Shown piece by piece: positions 1 to 8,517 of a stretch of DNA of 64,000 bases. This DNA comes from Aquamicrobium sp. Its GTDB lineage: Bacteria > Pseudomonadota > Alphaproteobacteria > Rhizobiales > Rhizobiaceae. Under the pieces are notes generated by a model. That model saw only the letters and a list, made by a program, of their open reading frames with translations. It ran no database searches and was not told where the DNA came from. The stretch covers positions 1,302,001-1,366,000 of the forward strand of contig NZ_JAMLIE010000001.1 of assembly GCF_023954335.1 (NCBI RefSeq). The letters are read 5' to 3'. Both the position numbers and the translations under genes were made by a program. Numbering within the stretch: the first letter of the stretch is position 1; the number at the start of each line of letters is the position of its first letter.

Positions 1-1071
1 GACCAGGACAAGAGCGGCCTTTATGCGGCCGAACACATGCCGATCGACGTGGTGATCTCGCCCGAGATCGAGATCGCGAAGGGGATCACCCGCCGTCTCG
101 CCACGCCCGGCGCATTCGACATGGTCCCCATGGCCAGTGGTCAGGTCGAACTGCTCGGCATCCATGTCGAGGATTCGCGCATCCCGATCGTCAAGGAACG
201 CATCGGAGATCTCGGCAAGGACGAGCAGTTCCACGGAATGTCGATCGTCGCCCTGGTCCGCAAGGGACGGTGTTTCGTTCCCGACAGCCAGGACCGGGTG
301 ACCGTCGGCGACGACGTCTATGTGCTCGCCAGGCGGGGCAAGGTCGACGACGTCGTTACGGCGTTCGGCCATCGTGAACGCGTCGCGAAGAAGCTGATCA
401 TCGTCGGAGCCGGCAATGTCGGCCTGAATCTGGCCAAGACCGTTCGGCGGCGCTCCCCGCTCGTCGACATCAAGCTTATCGAACAGGACGAGGAGCGGGC
501 GGAACATGTCGCGGCGGAACTCGGCGGCGCCGTGGTGGTCTTGCACGGCGACGGTCTTGATCGCAGCCTGCTGGACGAGGCGCAGGCCGCATCCACGGAT
601 ACTCTGGTTGCCGTCACCAACGATGACGAGACCAACATCTTCGCCTCCGTGCTCGCCAAGCAGGCTGGATGCAAGCGCGCGATCACCCTCGTCAACAAGC
701 GTTCCTACGAGACCGTTCTCCCGGCTTTGGGGCTCAACACGGTGGTGAGCCCCAGCGCCGTGACGATCTCGACCGTTCTGCGCCACGTCCGGCACAGTTC
801 CGTCACCGCGCTCTATACGTTGCGCGAGGACTTTGGCGAGGTCATCGAAGCGGAAATCCCCGAAGGCTCCCGATTGCTGCGTCGACCTCTGGGCCAGTTG
901 GGCTTGCCCGTGGGGATGAAGATCGGGGCGGTGATACGCGAAAAGGAAGTGGTGTTTCCGCAGCCCGATATGCAGTTGCAACCAGGCGACACCGTTATCG
1001 CGCTCGTGACCTACAGCTATCTCAAGCTCGCCGAAGCCTTGCTGGGCTCGACCGGGATTCGCAATAGATGA
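1..1071 (+). CDS. trkA: Trk potassium uptake protein TrkA (5'-truncated by window edge)
   Basis: Cytoplasmic NAD-binding regulatory subunit of the Trk K+ uptake system. The frame is open from base 1, so the N-terminus (about 110 residues of a usual ~458) lies outside. An internal ATG at 37 is not the real start. Visible are the end of the first TrkA-N/TrkA-C unit, then a second Rossmann fold beginning with KKLIIVGAGNVG (GxGxxG), the NDDETN segment, and a C-terminal TrkA-C domain ending near YLKLAEALLG. The stop overlaps the trkH start (ATGA at 1068), so the two are translationally coupled. The identification is firm. Confidence 0.96.
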   Translation, partial: DQDKSGLYAAEHMPIDVVISPEIEIAKGITRRLATPGAFDMVPMASGQVELLGIHVEDSRIPIVKERIGDLGKDEQFHGMSIVALVRKGRCFVPDSQDRVTVGDDVYVLARRGKVDDVVTAFGHRERVAKKLIIVGAGNVGLNLAKTVRRRSPLVDIKLIEQDEERAEHVAAELGGAVVVLHGDGLDRSLLDEAQAASTDTLVAVTNDDETNIFASVLAKQAGCKRAITLVNKRSYETVLPALGLNTVVSPSAVTISTVLRHVRHSSVTALYTLREDFGEVIEAEIPEGSRLLRRPLGQLGLPVGMKIGAVIREKEVVFPQPDMQLQPGDTVIALVTYSYLKLAEALLGSTGIRNR

Positions 1072-2570
1072 ATCCCGCCGCAAAAAAGGTTTCGGCGCCC
1101 CGGCCGATCTCGGCACAAGGCTTCAAGCCTGTCGCCTATTTCTCCGGCATGGTGCTGCTGGCGACCGCCGCGATGATGGCGTTCCCGATGCTTGCCGATC
1201 TGTATTTCGGCAACGAGGACTGGAAAGCGTTCGCGTTCGCCTGCGTCTTGACCTTCATACCGGGCATGTCGCTGGTCTATCTCACGAAAGGTTCTCTCAA
1301 GGCAGGATTGAGCCTGAGACAGGCGTTCCTGCTGACGCCGCTCAGTTGGCTGGCGGTGTCGATATTCAGCGCCATTCCGTTCTACCTGTCCGACTATGGC
1401 ATCGTCGGCGGCAGTCCGGCGGATTCGTTCTTCGAAGCCGTTTCAGGCATCACCACGACCGGAGCGACGGTCATCTCGGGGCTGGATGGCGCTCCTCCGG
1501 GGATGCTGTTGTGGCGTGCTCTGCTTCAATGGATGGGCGGGATCGGCATCATCGCGACGGCGATAGCGATCCTGCCTGCTCTAGGCATCGGCGGAATGCA
1601 GTTGTTCAGGACCGAGTCGTCGGATCGCTCCGAAAAGGCCATGCCTCGCGTGCGCCAGATCGCGGCGACGCTCGGGAAGACCTATGTCGGCCTTACCGTG
1701 CTGGCTGTCCTGGTTTACTGGGCGGCGGGCATGCGGCTCTTCGATGCGGTCGCCCATGCCATGACCTCGATCGCAACGGGCGGCTATTCGACGTCCGACG
1801 CTTCGTTCGGGCGGTGGGAGAGCAACGGAATACAATGGTTCGCGACCCTGTTCATGCTGTCCGGAACGGTCCCGTTCGTGCTCTATGTCCGCTTCGTCGC
1901 GGGAGACCGGCGCGCGTTTCTGGACCGGCAGATCAGGACGCTGATGGTCTTTCTGGCCGTCACGGTCACGCTGATCGGCGGATGGCTCTTCATCTCGGGC
2001 GCCTACGCCCTCGAGCCCGCCTTTCGCCACGCCGCGTTCAACGTGGTGTCGGTCGTGACGACGACGGGCTATGCAACCACCGACTACACCTTGTGGGGAA
2101 ATGCCCTCATCGGTGTCTTCTTCGGGCTAACCTTCGTGGGCGGCTGCACCGGATCGACGTCCGGCGGGATAAAGATCTTCCGATTTGAGGTGCTGGCGAT
2201 CATGCTCAAGGCGCACTTCATGCGCCTGCTTTATCCGCGCGGCGTCTTCCCGCGCTACTATGGGAACCGCAAGCTCGATGACGACGTCGTCGGCTCGGTG
2301 GTCGCTTTCTTCGCGGTTTTCTTCCTCACCTACTCCGCATTGACCATCGGCTTGATGGGGTTCGGTCTCGACTTCCTGACGAGCGCGAGCGGGGCGGCGA
2401 CCGCCGTCGCCAATGTCGGCCCGGGCCTTGGAGACACGATCGGTCCTGCCGGCAACTTCGGTCCATTGCCGGATGGTGCGAAATGGCTGCTTTCGCTCGG
2501 CATGCTGCTCGGGCGACTGGAGCTGTTCACGGTGCTTATCCTGTTCGTTCCGCGGTTCTGGCGGGGCTAG
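1068..2570 (+). CDS. trkH: Trk potassium transporter membrane subunit TrkH
   Basis: 500-residue integral membrane K+ translocating subunit of the Trk system that partners with TrkA. About ten hydrophobic segments are arranged as repeated M1-P-M2 units. Selectivity-filter-like motifs are visible in the pore loops: TTTGATV near residue 130, TSIATGGYST near 230, TTTGYATTD near 335 and ANVGPGLG near 450. The length and the C-terminal LGRLELFTVL motif are typical. The start overlaps trkA by ATGA. No terminator was seen behind it; the downstream gap carries degenerate repeats. Confidence 0.96.
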   Translation: MNPAAKKVSAPRPISAQGFKPVAYFSGMVLLATAAMMAFPMLADLYFGNEDWKAFAFACVLTFIPGMSLVYLTKGSLKAGLSLRQAFLLTPLSWLAVSIFSAIPFYLSDYGIVGGSPADSFFEAVSGITTTGATVISGLDGAPPGMLLWRALLQWMGGIGIIATAIAILPALGIGGMQLFRTESSDRSEKAMPRVRQIAATLGKTYVGLTVLAVLVYWAAGMRLFDAVAHAMTSIATGGYSTSDASFGRWESNGIQWFATLFMLSGTVPFVLYVRFVAGDRRAFLDRQIRTLMVFLAVTVTLIGGWLFISGAYALEPAFRHAAFNVVSVVTTTGYATTDYTLWGNALIGVFFGLTFVGGCTGSTSGGIKIFRFEVLAIMLKAHFMRLLYPRGVFPRYYGNRKLDDDVVGSVVAFFAVFFLTYSALTIGLMGFGLDFLTSASGAATAVANVGPGLGDTIGPAGNFGPLPDGAKWLLSLGMLLGRLELFTVLILFVPRFWRG

Positions 2571-2589
2571 GCTTCGCCGTCCTCGGTGC

Positions 2590-2745
2590 GCCCGCGATGT
2601 TTCGTCGAGCATACCGATATGGGTCTCGGGAAAGCTGCGGCGTTCGCACCTTCCGGCGCTCGCCAATCCGAGGGCAGAGCCGACCAGAACTCCTTCTACT
2701 GAGGGCTGGTCAGGAAGCCGTCCGGCGCGAACGCCGGAAGGTGCG
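2590..2745. repeat. degenerate copies of the 3' end of the TPR gene, in both orientations
   Basis: The gene-free stretch 2571-2883 contains two fragments related to the last codons of the TPR gene that ends at 17713. On the minus strand, 2650-2590 reads ERRSFPETHIGMLDETSR, against ERRSFLETHIGVLYETSR there. On the plus strand, about 2706-2735 reads AGQEAVRRERR, the preceding piece of the same tail. The two pieces face each other, so 2644-2663 and 2724-2745 form an inverted repeat around cgcaccttccggcg. No intact gene is present. They look like rearranged remains of an extra operon copy. Nothing else was recognised between 2746 and 2883. Confidence 0.6.
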
Positions 2746-2883
2746 TGAAATAGGCGAAGGCCGGGCGGAAGAGCAAAGGCGATTGTGTTGTCCGCGGTGC
2801 CGAGCTTGCCACCCTCGGATATCGAGAGCAGGTCCTGCGATCGATGAATCGATTGTGATGTGACGGCGGCGGTGGCCCAACAC

Positions 2884-3369
2884 CTAGTGCCCTGTGGCCG
2901 CTATCCGGCCTCCGGCGACTTCGAGAACGAGGGGTCGGAGTCGATCCGGCGCCGCCCCCGACATCGAATAGGCCACCAGCTGTGCCTCGATCTCTCCGTT
3001 GAAGCGCAGCGAGCCGTCCCCCTCGCCGTCGATGTCCAGAACCATGCGCGCCCCGGCATCGTCAGCGAGACCTAGAACGGGATTTCCGGCTCCGTCCTCG
3101 ATCCGCAGTTCGACAAGACTTGCCGTTCCCTCGACCATCATCACCATCAGGCGGATCGGGCCGATGTCCGTTGGTGCCTCCTGCGGCTCGGCGAAGATGC
3201 GCAGGGAGCCGACATCATCGCTCTCGAAATGGTACTCCGACCGCTCCGCGTCGATCCGCCAGGACGCGGGCGCGCCGTCCAGAAGCCCTGTCATGCTCCC
3301 ATCCCGTTCCTGGGCCGGGACAGGTGCGGAAAGGCAAATCACGGCAAGGGCGAGCACAGCGCCCTTCAC
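2884..3369 (-). CDS. small exported protein of unknown function (last gene of the VWA operon)
   Basis: 161 residues with a Sec signal peptide (ending ...CLSAPVPAQ) and then a soluble beta-rich domain with no recognised family. The mature part opens DGSMTGLLDGAPASWRID and so resembles the starts of the exported proteins at 7439 and 8501 (G-x-[IMV]-[TR] then a DG/EG turn and a hydrophobic strand). This suggests a shared fold and is inference. The start is GTG at 3369, overlapping the stop of the upstream VWA gene (GTGA), so translation is probably coupled. It may be a periplasmic partner of the VWA protein. Confidence 0.75.
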   Translation of the reverse strand: MKGAVLALAVICLSAPVPAQERDGSMTGLLDGAPASWRIDAERSEYHFESDDVGSLRIFAEPQEAPTDIGPIRLMVMMVEGTASLVELRIEDGAGNPVLGLADDAGARMVLDIDGEGDGSLRFNGEIEAQLVAYSMSGAAPDRLRPLVLEVAGGRIAATGH

Positions 3370-5399
3370 GGCCGCACCTCGATGATCGACCGGCCGAGAA
3401 CCACCCGGCCAGTTATGTCCAGATAGCGGATCTCGTAGGTGCCGAGCGCATCCGGCATTGCGACCTCCAGGCTGTCGATCCCAACGGCGCTTGCGAAACT
3501 GATCCAGCTGAAATCGGCCTGATCGGCGCGAGCCAGCGCAACACGCCGGTCCTCGCTTTCGCCACCGCCGGTCCAGCTCACGACGATGATTTCGCCCGGC
3601 TTCGCGGTGGTGGGCACGACGAGCCCGGCACCCTCATCCATCGGCGCGTCCGCCGCCAGCACTTCGATCGGCCGACGCGCCATGATCCGGTCGCCACGAT
3701 CCAGATGGTAACGGATTTCATAGGCGCCTGGCTCTGCCGGGGCGGTGAACCTGCCGCGGTCAGCATCGCCGACACGGCGATAGCCGCTTTGTTCGCCGTC
3801 GGGCGTGCCGATCGGAACGATGGCAACGTAATCGCGCGGATGGATGGCGCCGGTCCATGATACGGAGATTTCCGTTTCGGCCCGCACCCTGTCGGGTCCG
3901 TTGAGCGAGACATCACCCTCGATCACCTCGACGGGCGCACGGGCGAGAACCCGGTCGCCGGCGTCGAGTTGCAGGCGCACCTCATAAAGCCCCGGCTCGG
4001 CCGGCGCACGCAACTCGCCCTCGGCATCGCCTTCCATGCGGTCGTAATCGCCATAGGCGCCGTCATCTGCCGCTGCGGGGACGATGGTGACGTAGTCGCG
4101 CGGATGCAGGCCCTCGGCCTGCCAGGTGACGGGGAAGGCCGATCCGACGACGACCTGTGCCGGCGCGGATACGGTGACGTCCGCATCGACAACCTCAATG
4201 GGTGTGCGGGAGAGAACCCGGTCGCCGGCGTTGAGTTGCAGCCGCACCTCATAGAAACCGGGTTCGGCCGGGGCGCGCAGTTCGCCCTCGGTCCGGTCCT
4301 CGAGCCGGTCATAATTGCCATAGGTCCCGTCCTCCGCCTTAGCGGGAACGATGGTAATGTAGTCGCGCGGATGGAGGTCCTCGCCTTCCCATGTCACGCT
4401 GACCGCGGACCCCACGACAGCGCGCGCGGGAGCGGATACCTGCGCAAGGGGCTGTTGCGGCTCGACGGGCGGGAAAATCGCATGAACATTGCGCACACCG
4501 TGCGATGTCAGGCTGATGTCGATCTGCGAGAAGTCGTCCTGCACCGTCGAATGGACCGTCACGATGTAGTCGCCGAACGGCAGATCGACGGTGAAGGGAT
4601 TCGCGGCGCCCGTCCGAACCTTGGTGAACCCGGTGTCCGAGATTTCCCAGATCACCTCGCCGTCAACAAGGGGGAGGTCCGGTGCCGTTGATGGTTGGTC
4701 CCAGACGGGGGTGTCGCCGATCTCCTCACCACCAAGGTTTGCGGTGAAGGTAAACGTTGCCGACGCAGGTGCCGCAGTAACCTCGCGCAGGGCCTCCGTC
4801 AGTTCCCGGGCATTGTCGGCGGTCAGAAATCTGCCGCCGGTCTCTTCGGCGATACACTGCATCTGCATCAGCGCCTCGGCCTCGCCGCTGACGTCGAAGC
4901 CAATGACGTGGGCGGTGAAGTCCACGCCGACCGCCTCCAGCGCGCGGGCGGCGGCGCAGGGATCGGGGTTGCAGGTTTCGATACCGTCCGAGACGAGGAT
5001 CACGGTCGCCGCCTGTTCGGTATGGCGCAGCGCTTGGGCAGCGGCAATGACGGCATCGGTCATCGGGGTCATGCCGCGCGGGTTCAGTTCGCTAACGATC
5101 CGGGCAATCTCGTCGGCGGTGCCCGGCGCCGGCGCAACAACGGTCTCGATATCCGAGCATTGTCCGCGCTCGCGGTGGCCGTAGGTGACGAAACCGAGGT
5201 TCTGGTCGACAGGAAAATCCAACAGGATTTCGGCCACCACCTCACGGGCGATGGTGATCTTGTTCACTCCATCAATCTGACCCCACATCGACCCCGATGC
5301 GTCCAGCACGAGGATCGTGTTCTGGCGTTCTTGGGCGAGCGCCGGCGCTGCGAGGGATAACGTCAGGGCGGCAAGCCCGGCGGTCACGAGCGGTTTCAT
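3366..5399 (-). CDS. exported VWA-domain protein with four tandem beta-sandwich-like repeats
   Basis: 677 residues from the ATG at 5399; upstream in-frame starts would bury the signal peptide. Residues 1-22 form a Sec signal (...AAPALA). A von Willebrand factor A domain spans about 25-205 with a complete MIDAS start DASGSM (D33, S35, S37), TPMTD near 111 and SDGIETC near 137. After a linker domain there are four repeats of about 86 residues (321-406, 407-495, 497-583, 592-677). The first three carry HPRDY and [RT]APAEPGxYE[VI]R, the fourth is divergent. The VWA domain suggests metal-dependent protein binding in the periplasm or at the surface. Overlaps its neighbours on both sides by 4 bases. 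Partner and function are unknown. Confidence 0.88.
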   Translation of the reverse strand: MKPLVTAGLAALTLSLAAPALAQERQNTILVLDASGSMWGQIDGVNKITIAREVVAEILLDFPVDQNLGFVTYGHRERGQCSDIETVVAPAPGTADEIARIVSELNPRGMTPMTDAVIAAAQALRHTEQAATVILVSDGIETCNPDPCAAARALEAVGVDFTAHVIGFDVSGEAEALMQMQCIAEETGGRFLTADNARELTEALREVTAAPASATFTFTANLGGEEIGDTPVWDQPSTAPDLPLVDGEVIWEISDTGFTKVRTGAANPFTVDLPFGDYIVTVHSTVQDDFSQIDISLTSHGVRNVHAIFPPVEPQQPLAQVSAPARAVVGSAVSVTWEGEDLHPRDYITIVPAKAEDGTYGNYDRLEDRTEGELRAPAEPGFYEVRLQLNAGDRVLSRTPIEVVDADVTVSAPAQVVVGSAFPVTWQAEGLHPRDYVTIVPAAADDGAYGDYDRMEGDAEGELRAPAEPGLYEVRLQLDAGDRVLARAPVEVIEGDVSLNGPDRVRAETEISVSWTGAIHPRDYVAIVPIGTPDGEQSGYRRVGDADRGRFTAPAEPGAYEIRYHLDRGDRIMARRPIEVLAADAPMDEGAGLVVPTTAKPGEIIVVSWTGGGESEDRRVALARADQADFSWISFASAVGIDSLEVAMPDALGTYEIRYLDITGRVVLGRSIIEVRP

Positions 5400-6367
5400 A
5401 CGGCTTCTCCGTTGTGCGCAGCTCCGAAGCGAGCGCCCGCGCGCTCTTTCAGTTTGCGAAAATGCGAGGACATCTGCTCCAGCCGCGCATCCCATTCCGG
5501 GTCAGGCTGCTGGCCGTCGGTCGTTTTGAAATAGACCTGCATCAGGCAGGTGACGGCGAAGGGTTCCAGGAAGGCCGCCTTGACGCTCCATGCGAACAGA
5601 AGCGCGAAGACGAAGCCGCCCGCCGACCAGGCGCCGGGGATGGCGTAGACCAGTGCGGCAGCCGGGGCGAGCATCACGAGGAAGATCAGAAAGGCGAGGC
5701 CGTAGGTAAAAAGCGTCAGCCAGGCGGCGTTGCGCAGCATCACTTTCCAGTTCTGGCCGTAGAGCACCAGCGCCTCACGCGCCGATCCCCAGGCATCCGT
5801 CGAGCGGGTGCGGATCGCATGAGCGAGGATCACCTCGTCGATGAACCCGACCGCCATGCGCAGGAATGCCTGGACGACGCCCATCAACTGCCGGACATAG
5901 GGGATTGGCAGGATCGACAGGATGCCGCGCGCCAGCCCCGTGACGGCACGAATGACGCCCTTTACCAATTGGTCCAGCGCGAAGAGCAGCGACGCCTGAC
6001 CAAAGCGTTCTTTCACCACGGTCGTCGCATGGGCGATTTGCCCGCGCCCTTCCGGCAGAGGCCTGCCGTCGATCTGCTCGACCAAAACCGCGACATGACC
6101 CGCCTTGACGACGTAGAGGATATACTCGCGCAGCCAGTACATCACCGCCCCAGTCAGCCCCAAGCCCGCGATGCCACCCCAGGCCATCGAGGCCGCGCGA
6201 AAGTCGTCGTCTCCGAAGGCGCCGACGCCCCAGCCGATCCCGACGCCGGCGCCGGTCGCAAGGATGTAGGCCAGCGTGATCCCGAAATAGACCGCTGCCC
6301 GCATGAGCACGAAAGGCAGCGTCCGCATCATCAGGCTGAACGCCTGTCCTATATTGAAATCCCACAA
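5396..6367 (-). CDS. polytopic inner-membrane protein of unknown function, TTG start
   Basis: 323 residues beginning LWDFNIGQAFSLMMRTL. The TTG at 6367 is chosen because AAAGGA lies about 10 bases upstream and there is no in-frame ATG between the upstream gene's stop and the first membrane segment. There are about five or six hydrophobic segments: near 15-45, 55-85, 120-165 (amphipathic helices and a VRQLMGVVQAFLRMAVG stretch) and 210-270. A charged cytoplasmic tail (HFRKLKERAGARFG) follows. No family was recognised. The stop overlaps the VWA start by ATGA. Probably the membrane platform of this system (inference). Confidence 0.75.
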   Translation of the reverse strand: MWDFNIGQAFSLMMRTLPFVLMRAAVYFGITLAYILATGAGVGIGWGVGAFGDDDFRAASMAWGGIAGLGLTGAVMYWLREYILYVVKAGHVAVLVEQIDGRPLPEGRGQIAHATTVVKERFGQASLLFALDQLVKGVIRAVTGLARGILSILPIPYVRQLMGVVQAFLRMAVGFIDEVILAHAIRTRSTDAWGSAREALVLYGQNWKVMLRNAAWLTLFTYGLAFLIFLVMLAPAAALVYAIPGAWSAGGFVFALLFAWSVKAAFLEPFAVTCLMQVYFKTTDGQQPDPEWDARLEQMSSHFRKLKERAGARFGAAHNGEAV

Positions 6368-6393
6368 GGCGCCGGTTTCCTTTCGGGTGTCGA

Positions 6394-6918
6394 TCAGTCT
6401 GGATGTTGACGCCTGGGGGTGATCGTTTCGTCCCCGAAATGGCGCCGCAGCCAGGCGTTGATGCCATTGGCCATTAGCGCGGGCCCGTCGCCGGACACGC
6501 TCCACCGCGACAGCGCGACCCGTGTGGCCGGGCGGGTGTCGCGAAAAACCAGAACCACCTTCGAGGTGCTGCGGTCCTCTTGCGAGGTATGGCTGCGGTC
6601 CAGTTCGGCACTGTCGAGCGCCTCCAGCGGATAGTCCCGCCGGCGCGTGCCGAGGCGCGATGTCCGGGTGATGCTGGCCAGCCCCGTCCCCGCATCCAGC
6701 CGGAGCCGCGTGCGCTCGGACAGGGCAATGTATCCCGCGATGAAGGCCCCGTTCAGCCCGACCAGCAGCACCAACGCGATCAGGAACTCGCCGCCGATCA
6801 GATTGGCAAGCCCGATCAGCGTGACCGGCAGGACAGGCAGCATGACGAACCACAGGATAAAGCGCGGTATCCCAAGTTCCAGTTCCAGCAGATCGGGCGT
6901 ATTCGTCTCGATGCTCAT
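6394..6918 (-). CDS. two-TM protein with C-terminal PH-like domain (paralogue of the gene at 6915-7442)
   Basis: 174 residues from the ATG at 6918, which overlaps the stop of the preceding gene (ATGA). Two membrane helices (about 20-40 and 46-66) are followed by a soluble beta-rich domain of about 100 residues starting LRLDAGTGLASITR and ending INAWLRRHFG. The architecture and several motifs (LRLD, TRxxLVx, a final [IV]N[AG]WL) match the upstream gene, so they are probably a tandem duplication. The fold resembles bacterial PH-like membrane proteins, but this is only by layout. No enzymatic motif was seen. Confidence 0.75.
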   Translation of the reverse strand: MSIETNTPDLLELELGIPRFILWFVMLPVLPVTLIGLANLIGGEFLIALVLLVGLNGAFIAGYIALSERTRLRLDAGTGLASITRTSRLGTRRRDYPLEALDSAELDRSHTSQEDRSTSKVVLVFRDTRPATRVALSRWSVSGDGPALMANGINAWLRRHFGDETITPRRQHPD

Positions 6919-7442
6919 GACGAGACTCCCTGTTCGCGGCAGGACAGCCAGCCATTGACGACGCTTGTCAGATGCGCCACCTCTTCGGTATCCGGGCGAG
7001 ACATCGGCATGACGATCTCGCGCCGCTCTGGTCCCGATCCGCATACCAGCACCAGCCGGGTCTCATCGTTTCCTGCTGCCGTTCCATAATGCGCGACGCT
7101 TTCCACCTTGCGCAGGTCCGAGAGTGCGCATGTCTCCTCGTGTCGTCCGCGCAATGTGGTCACGCGCAGTCGGGCAAACCCCGCATCGCGATCCAGGCGC
7201 AGCTGTGTCAGTCGTACCACGTCGTGCAGGTAGAACCAGCCAATCAGGCCCACCATGGCTAGGACGATGATCCCCGTTCCGGTGGCGCCGTCCGCCATGG
7301 TCGCGAGGCCCCCCGCGATCGCCACCAGTATCGCCGCTGCGGCGATCGCAGCCCGCCGGATCGGACGGTTTTCGATCTCCAGCACGGTGTCTGAGTTTTG
7401 CGTGACGCGCAGTGGATCGGCCAATAACTCGGCAAGCGTCAT
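6915..7442 (-). CDS. two-TM protein with C-terminal PH-like domain (paralogue of the gene at 6394-6918)
   Basis: 175 residues from the ATG at 7442, overlapping the upstream stop by ATGA. A cytoplasmic N-terminal segment contains VLEIENRP. Two membrane helices (about 30-50 and 56-75) and a beta-rich domain starting LRLDRDAGFARLR and ending VVNGWLSCREQG follow. It shares arrangement and key motifs with the next gene. Pairs of this type could form a heteromeric membrane complex. The function is unknown; the call rests on topology and the operon. Confidence 0.75.
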   Translation of the reverse strand: MTLAELLADPLRVTQNSDTVLEIENRPIRRAAIAAAAILVAIAGGLATMADGATGTGIIVLAMVGLIGWFYLHDVVRLTQLRLDRDAGFARLRVTTLRGRHEETCALSDLRKVESVAHYGTAAGNDETRLVLVCGSGPERREIVMPMSRPDTEEVAHLTSVVNGWLSCREQGVSS

Positions 7443-7918
7443 GGGCCGGCACCCAACGACGTGTCGATCCGCCCCTCGACGCCGCGACAGTCGTCAGGGG
7501 CATCCTGGCGGCATAAGGTTGCCGAAAAGCTGGCCTGGATGCGGCCTTCATCCTCAAGGTCCAGCAGGTCGACCTGCATCCGGGGCGGCTCTTCCTCGCT
7601 TTCCCAGATCTCCCCTGCCATCGTCCCACGATCCGGTCGCATGTCGATGGTCAAGCCGGCGGGCGGCGTATCGCCTGAAGGCTTGCCATGAAAGATCATT
7701 CCGATCGAAATGCTGCCGTCACCAAGCGCATGCAGGTCGATCATGGTCAGCGGGCCGATATCGGTGATCTGCACCATTGCAGAGCCGTCATCTTGACGCA
7801 GTACCTGCCAATTCAGGTCTTCACCTTCTGTGCTTGCCCTGATCTCGCCGATGGCCTCCAGCGCGCTGGCCGGGGCCGCGATGCCGAGGGACAGGATAAG
7901 TGAGAGAAACACCTTCAT
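7439..7918 (-). CDS. small exported protein of unknown function
   Basis: 159 residues with a clear signal peptide (MKVFLSLILSLGIAAPASA). The mature domain is acidic and beta-rich, opening LEAIGEIRASTEGEDLNW, and has one cysteine pair near the end (LCRQDAPDDC), consistent with a disulfide in the periplasm. Its opening resembles those of the proteins encoded at 2884 and 8501. It is coupled to the next gene by an ATGA overlap. No known family was recognised. Confidence 0.75.
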   Translation of the reverse strand: MKVFLSLILSLGIAAPASALEAIGEIRASTEGEDLNWQVLRQDDGSAMVQITDIGPLTMIDLHALGDGSISIGMIFHGKPSGDTPPAGLTIDMRPDRGTMAGEIWESEEEPPRMQVDLLDLEDEGRIQASFSATLCRQDAPDDCRGVEGRIDTSLGAGP

Positions 7919-7926
7919 CGCTTGCC

Positions 7927-8517
7927 CTATCGGCTGATCAGTTGTTCGCGGACGCCCCGCGCGGAATTGCGTTTTGTTCCCATCGCCTCATCGGCCGAGA
8001 AGAAGCTGATAATCCCGTCCGAGCGTCGTGCACCGGTGCCGAACTGCCATTCGAATTGCGGTGCCGAGTCAATCTGGCAATCCTGAACCAAAGCCCATTC
8101 GAAGGGCTCGGCGGGGGGCTCGGAACCCTTTGAAATCAACATATAAAACTGTGGGTCCATTGGTTCGCCACGCACAAAGTCAAAGCGCAGCGGCTTGTTG
8201 CCACCTCGAACCGGCACCAGTTCGCTCTGAATGCCGTCCTGACCCAGATACAATCGGTTGCGGCTCCGGTCATAAATGATCTCGAAGGTGCTCTCCTGAA
8301 CGCCTATTGCCACACTCGTTCCGATGGCGGATTCGGTCCATGTTCCCGCGATCAGCGGACCAATCTGTCGCAGATCGAACTTACCCGCCCGGTGGACGTC
8401 AGCGTGGCAGACCGGGTTGGGCGGTTCACCGGCCAGTGCTGAAGTTGCCGTAGCGATCAGCAACACGGCGGCAAGTCGGACAAGGGCGGCTCCGGCCATC
8501 TCAGTCAAGCTCTTCAA
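7927..8517 (-). CDS. exported hypothetical protein with cysteine pair
   Basis: 196 residues. A signal peptide ends around ATSALA. The mature part contains two cysteines (NPVCHADVH and QDCQID), a TWTESAIG strand, and an RNRLYLGQDG turn, and is rich in beta structure. The start ATG at 8517 lies 17 bases inside the upstream gene, and 8 bases separate its stop from the next start, so it belongs to the same transcript. No family was recognised; an exported binding protein is possible. Confidence 0.7.
   Translation of the reverse strand: MKSLTEMAGAALVRLAAVLLIATATSALAGEPPNPVCHADVHRAGKFDLRQIGPLIAGTWTESAIGTSVAIGVQESTFEIIYDRSRNRLYLGQDGIQSELVPVRGGNKPLRFDFVRGEPMDPQFYMLISKGSEPPAEPFEWALVQDCQIDSAPQFEWQFGTGARRSDGIISFFSADEAMGTKRNSARGVREQLISR

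Noticed and set aside
2571..2883. Plus-strand open frames of 71 to 126 codons
   Set aside because: No ribosome site or domain; the only coding-like signal is the degenerate TPR-tail similarity on both strands.
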